This document shows, in pieces, positions 17,371 through 21,829 of a stretch of DNA of 21,829 nt. Both the position numbers and the translations under genes were made by a program. The stretch comes from Poteriospumella lacustris (lineage: Eukaryota > Sar > Chrysophyceae > Chromulinales > Dinobryaceae), in assembly GCA_008000375.1 (NCBI GenBank), contig SMOI01000480.1:1-21829 (forward strand), in the 5' to 3' direction. The notes under the pieces are model-generated. The model ran no database searches, was not told the DNA's origin, and worked only from the letters and a program-made list of their open reading frames with translations. Each line of letters begins with the position of its first letter. Position 1 is the first letter of the stretch.

Positions 17371-20300
17371 ATGGATTTTGAAATCGAAGACGACAGTGGA
17401 GAGTTCACACCCTACGGACGCGATCCATATTCCCACAATAGTGGAAACAGTAAAACCAGTGCAAAGAAAAGCGGACTATTTGGCGGATCCTATGAGGAAG
17501 AGGACGCCTATGACTTCCAATACGACGCAGAGCAAGACTACGGCAAAAAGTCGTCCAAGTACGGATCATCGGCGAAAGCCGATGCACCGGCGCCGATCCC
17601 AGCATTCAGTCCTCGTCCGGAGCAAGGTAAACACATAGCTCCACCAGCGCGCCAAGAGCTTTCGGCGATGGATCGAGCGGCACAAATGTTGTCGAGGTAC
17701 AGCTCGAAGCCTTCGGGAGGGCCGGCGAGCTCCACGCAAAGCGGCAACAACAAATACAAAACGGGGCGAGCGAGTCTGAGTTTCGACGAGGATGAGCTGA
17801 GCGCGGAGGACGAAGAGGAGTCAGAGGATGTCGGAGAGTACGGCGATCTGAGCATTTCGTCGCCTGGCGCGGCACTGAAGAATTTCAAGCCATCGACGCA
17901 GGCCGGCGCGCCCGTGGTGGCCCCCAAGGCGGCATTCACGACGTCGAGCTCGGCGTTCAATGCCTCGAGCAAGTCGCTAACCGCGACAACGTCGTCGAAC
18001 AACCTTCCTAAGGTGAGATCGAGTTCCGTTCTGAGCCGTTCGATGTGATCGTGACCTCGTTGTCCGTGTGGTTGTCTGCTGCCGTCGTCACAGCCCTCGA
18101 CGCAGACGTCGTCGTATTCGAAGCCGGCCGCTGTGAACAAGTCGGCGCTTGAGGTCGAGGAGTCGATCGAGGAGGACGACGAGGACGAGGACGAGGAGTA
18201 CGAAGACGACCTGGAGGAGGCCGACGAGACGGTGGAGAAGAGCGACGAGGACAGCGACGGCGACGACGAAGACGAGGAGGACTACGACAACGAAGAGTTC
18301 GACGACATCGACGAGGACGTAGACGGCAGCGAGAGTAAGCCCGGTGAGTCATTGTTGTGCTGCTGCTGGGTGAGGACGGGCGGCACTGACGTGGGCGATG
18401 TGGATGTGGTGTGTGTCGGCGATGTAGAGCCGCGCGGCAAGGCGAAGGCGTCGCGGTCGAACTCGGATGGTTCAGACCCGGAGAACACCAGCTACTCGCG
18501 CATGGTGTACGGCAATGAGGAAGATGACGAGTCGGAGGAGTCGCTGGAGGAGAGCAAGCCGAAGATCTTGTCCTTCGCAGGTAAACCCGGCGTGGGAGCC
18601 GTACGATGCTGATGAGACGGACTGACGAATAGTGGTGCTGTTGCGGCGGCTGTGTACGTAGATCTGGCGGACATGTCGGGATGGGAGGCTCCGTCGCTGC
18701 CTGCCGCGGCGCCGCCGGCGGCGACGTCAGCAGCGTCATCGGAGAGTGCAAAAGGTGCAGGCGCAAGCACAGCGGCTACAGCTGCGGTTCCGGCGGCGGT
18801 CCCCGCAGTGGTTGGGCTGTACTCGGCGGCAATCAAGCCACCGGTGACGGTGACGGAAAAGAAGAGCACCGTGCAGAAGATGGAGCGCACTGGTGCAGTA
18901 GCGTCGCAGTCGGCGGCGGCGGTGGCGTCGAGCGCATCGAGAACGGCGACGTCCGCAGCGGCCACAGCGACGTCCACAGCGGTCGCGAGCTCCTCCACCG
19001 CACCGCAGACAGCGGCGCCGCCTGTGGCTTCCGCAGCGGCTCCTGCACTGTCTAACACGGCGGCTCGTGTCGACACGAGGGCAGCAGCTGCTCTCGCACC
19101 GACCATGGCAGCGAGCGCAGTGTCGGCGTCATCGAACTTTGCGCCGGCTGCACCGGCTGCAGAGCCGGCTGCGCCATCATCGTCGTCGACAGTGGCGCCG
19201 ACATTGGCGCCGCCGCACCTCGCCGCCTCGGTGACGAGTCTGCCGAGCTACCCGCCGCCGCAGCCAGGCTACGGCTATGGCTACGCTCCGTACCCGCCGC
19301 CTGGCGCGTACTCGCCGCACGTCGGATCAGAGGCTGCCGCGGGTGCGCCGCCGGCGCCACCAGCGGTGGGCGGATACCCGCCGTACATGTCGCCATACGC
19401 CTCGTATCCGTATGGCATGGGCCCGGCGATGCCGCCAATGCCGCCGATGATGGGGTACGGGGTTTATCCACCGTACGGCGCGATGCCGTTCGGAGGGTAT
19501 CCGGGCATGTTCGGGTACGCGGGGTATCCGCCGGCGACGCTGGCGGGCAGCGCATTGGGTCGCACGTCGATGGCAGGCGGTATGGGCCTGGCGGGCGGTA
19601 TGTCGGGGCCCATGGGCGGTGCGATGGAGTCGGAGACGAGTCAGCGCGTGATCATGGAGCTGCTGACGGAGTTCAACAAGGTGAAGGTACGACGGAGACG
19701 CGACGAGTGGGTGGCTGGGTGTGTGTGTGCAGAGGTCTGACAGGGGCCACGCGGTGTGTGTGTATAGGACGAGGCGGAGTGGAGCAAGAAGAAGCTCGCC
19801 GAGATGATCGTGCTGATGGAGCGACAGCAGTCGCAGCCGCAGCAACAGCCGCAACAGTCGTCGGTGTCTGGCGGGCCAACGATGCAGCAGCAGGCGAAGG
19901 CAGCGCTGTCGTCGAGGTAAGCTGCGACGATGGGTGGGATCTCTGTTTGAGCCATGTGTATGACGACGATGTGTGTGATGACGGCGTGACGCCAGCAGGG
20001 ACGACGTGGATGAGTCGGCGGCGGACTACTCGATGGACTTCGTGGAGGTGTCGCACGTGCACGGCGCGGCTCCGGTGCTGACGACGGCGTCGTCACCATC
20101 GCGAGTGCCTCAAGACCCGACGGAGCGGCTGTCGTCGTCAGCGCATCGTCCGCTGCAGTCGACGCAGCAGTCGTGGTCGCCGCCGAAGCTGCGACACAGC
20201 GACTCGTCGCTGTCGAACGTGCTGCAGGGGCGGTCGGCGCCGACGACGTCGTCGGCGGCGATGGACCGAGGCCTCAGTCAGTATCCGGCGAAGAGCGCCG

Positions 20301-20810
20301 CAGCCGACCGATACCGCCACAGCAGCGGCACGGGCGTATCCGAGTCGGCGGTGTTCGCGACGGACAAAGAGAACGAGCGACCGTTGGCGGGGCGGTCGTT
20401 CGGATCGGACCCGCTGTCGGAGTCGGTGGCGAAGTCGTTCTTGGCGAGCCAGGTGAGTGTGATCGTGGTGCAGACGGCGGTCGACGATGTGCAGCTGACG
20501 TAACGACGTGTGGTGCGGTGTGTGTGGTGTGGTGTGACGTGTACAGGAGCTGCTGCGGTCGAAGTTCGAGGCGCTGCGGATGAAGATTCAGCTGAGCACG
20601 ACGATGCATCGGTCGCTGCGGGAGTACGAGGAGCTGGCCCGTCCGCGAGACGATGCGAAGACATCGAGCTCGTTGGACTCGTTCAAGCAGGAGGCGCAGC
20701 GAAGGAGAGACGAAGACGCACGTCGCCTGTTCGCGTTGCTGCGGGAGAAGTACCCAGAGATGCAGCCGCAGGAGATATTGGACCTGGCGAACAAGTTCGG
20801 GTCTCTGTAA
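17371..20810 (+). CDS. Large disordered acidic / Ala-Pro-rich protein with C-terminal helical region (seven exons)
   Basis: Exons 17371-18012, 18094-18343, 18428-18580, 18662-19686, 19768-19916, 19999-20452 and 20547-20810 join in frame to 978 residues. The six introns are 81-94 bases, with GTGAG-, GTAAA-, GTACG- or GTAAG-type donors. Residues 1-214 are polar and Ser-rich. Residues 235-296 are a dense Asp/Glu block; 365-530 are Ala-rich; 545-640 are rich in Pro, Tyr, Gly and Met (PPPQPGYGYGYAPYPPPGAY). A glutamine-rich patch lies near 712-735, the motif DYSMDFVEV near 749-757, and a charged helical C-terminus at 892-978 (ELLRSKFEALRMKIQ, ending EILDLANKFGSL). I do not recognise a family; the YSxDF pattern recalls some ciliary or centrosomal proteins, but weakly. 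The most conserved part is probably exons 5-7. Their region (from late intron 5 on) also exists as a decayed inverted copy downstream. Confidence 0.82.
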
Positions 20811-21145
20811 ATAAGCTAATTGTGATGTTGATCCGTTTTTTGTCGTTGCGTCGTCGTTGAGACCGTCGGCTGTGTGAGCGTGAGTGTTTTCCGTCTGTGC
20901 GGTGTGGTGTGGTGTGGTGTTGGCCGCGGTGTGTGGTGTGTGCTCTCCCGAGGGAGGAAACAGAGACGCCCCGTCGCACCGCCGTGGTCCTCCTCTGGCA
21001 GCGTAAATCAGGTGCATGATAAGGAAACTCTGTGAGTGGAACACGAGTGCTCTATACGCCAATTCTTAGCACCAGACACAACGCACACACAGCACATGAC
21101 GTGTCGGTACATGAGACGCACCAAACGGATCCGAACAAAACGGCA
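20811..21145. other. Spacer between the gene's 3' end and its inverted pseudogene copy
   Basis: This is non-coding, GT-rich DNA (GGTGT repeats at about 20900-20940). The inverted homology stops a few bases beyond the stop codon on both sides (TAAATA is shared, then AGC versus TGC), so the spacer itself does not match. No gene is visible. Confidence 0.65.
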
Positions 21146-21660
21146 TATTTACAGAGACCCGAACTTGTTCGCCAGGTCCAATATCTCCTGCGACTGCATC
21201 TCTGGGTACTTCTCCCGCAGCAACGCGAACGAACAGGCGACGCGCGTCTTCGTCTCTCCTTCGCTACGCCTCCTGCTTGAACGAGTCCAACGAGCTCGAC
21301 GTCTTCGCATCGTCTCACGGACGGGCCAGCTCCTCGTACTCCCGCAGCGACCGATGCATCGTCGTGCTCAGCTGAATCTTCATCCGCAGCGCCTCGAACT
21401 TCGACCGCAGCAGCTCCTGTACACGCCACACCGCACCACACACCGCACCACACGTCGTTACGTCAGCTGCACATCGTCGACCGCCGTCTGCTGCGGACGA
21501 TGCACCGACGACGACAGCCGCTCCGCCGGGTCTTGAGGTGGTCTCGCGACGGCGACGAGGCCGTCGTCAGCGCCGGAGCCGCGCCGTGCACCGTGCGACA
21601 GTCCATCGAGTAGTCTGCTGCTCCACGTCGTCCCAGCTGCTGGCGTTACCCGGTCACACA
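21146..21660 (-). pseudogene. Inverted, decayed copy of exons 6-7 of the preceding gene
   Basis: Read on the minus strand, this starts in sequence matching the end of intron 5, runs through the first third of exon 6, and jumps over about 320 bases, removing the rest of exon 6 and its splice donor. It then continues through intron 6 and the whole of exon 7 (21149-21416). The jump falls at a short GCAG repeat, consistent with a microhomology deletion. Exon 7 carries CGA to TGA (21315-21317), CAG to TAG (21264-21266) and a 4-base duplication (about 21226-21236), making it 268 rather than 264 bases. Exon 6 also has an internal deletion that shifts the frame after DYSMD. Intron sequence is kept, so this is a DNA-level duplication and not a retrocopy. 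Confidence 0.92.
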
Positions 21661-21755
21661 CCTTGTACAGCGAGCAGCGTGCAGCGTACACACCTACCAG
21701 TCACCACACATACGCAGTCACACACAGAAGAAGGGGGGAGGGCGGGGCGTTGTAG

Positions 21756-21829
21756 TTAAAACTTCTTGTTGAATTCGACGTAGCGTTTCTCGTTCTCGAA
21801 GCGATGGCGCATGCCGTCGACCTCGTCGA
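21756..21829 (-). CDS. C-terminal end of an unidentified protein (partial)
   Basis: The last 74 bases read on the minus strand as a continuous frame ending in TAA at 21756-21758. It gives a charged tail, DEVDGMRHRFENEKRYVEFN followed by KKF. The composition and codon use look like the neighbouring real genes. The remainder lies beyond the window, so the family cannot be named; a helical or coiled-coil C-terminus is likely. It converges on the pseudogene side of the preceding locus. Confidence 0.6.
   Translation of the reverse strand, partial: DEVDGMRHRFENEKRYVEFNKKF

Noticed and set aside
18008-18766. A 252-codon minus-strand frame across exons 1-4 of the disordered-protein gene
   Set aside because: Its Arg/Pro/Ser composition is the reverse-strand image of the acidic block, and it crosses well-supported introns.

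Overview
This window is nuclear DNA from a eukaryotic microbe, most likely a free-living protist. The evidence is short GT-AG introns of about 64-161 bases (donors GTAAGT, GTACGT, GTATGT, GTGAGT), large multidomain genes, and families such as ABCG half-transporters, ankyrin, leucine-rich-repeat/IQ and Wee1-like kinases. Genes are closely packed on both strands with no operon logic. I cannot place the lineage from this window.

Layout, left to right. A (GTC)n tract opens the window. A three-exon ABCG half-transporter (239-2455, +) converges on a single-exon seven-helix membrane protein (3041-4288, -). That protein has the topology and C-terminal signature of the insect gustatory-receptor-like superfamily. 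A divergent promoter region of about 305 bases then leads to an ankyrin protein gene (4594-6120, +). This gene is followed, after 242 bases, by an inverted copy of itself (6363-7889, -). The two reading frames look identical base for base except for one silent change in the last sense codon, but the flanks are clearly diverged. From a shared divergent promoter region starts a four-exon gene (8208-13954, +) for a 1778-residue LRR/IQ/EF-hand-like protein.

From about 14.0 to 17.3 kb the DNA is more AT-rich and looks like a decay zone. It holds a 157-codon unrecognised ORF behind a TATA box and the C-lobe of a Wee1/Myt1-type kinase whose catalytic loop is not recognisable. It also holds a strong 84-base hairpin, a diverged second copy of the tail of the LRR gene, and frameshifted remnants of a charged helical protein on the minus strand. 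A GC-rich seven-exon gene (17371-20810, +) then encodes a 978-residue, largely disordered protein with a C-terminal helical region. Its 3' end is repeated in inverted orientation at 21146-21660 as a clear pseudogene with two stops, a 4-base insertion and a deletion of about 320 bases. The window ends in the C-terminus of another minus-strand gene.

The genes do not form an obvious pathway. The most notable points are two independent tail-to-tail inverted duplications of different age, the coding-only identity of the ankyrin pair, and the candidate chemoreceptor-like seven-helix protein.
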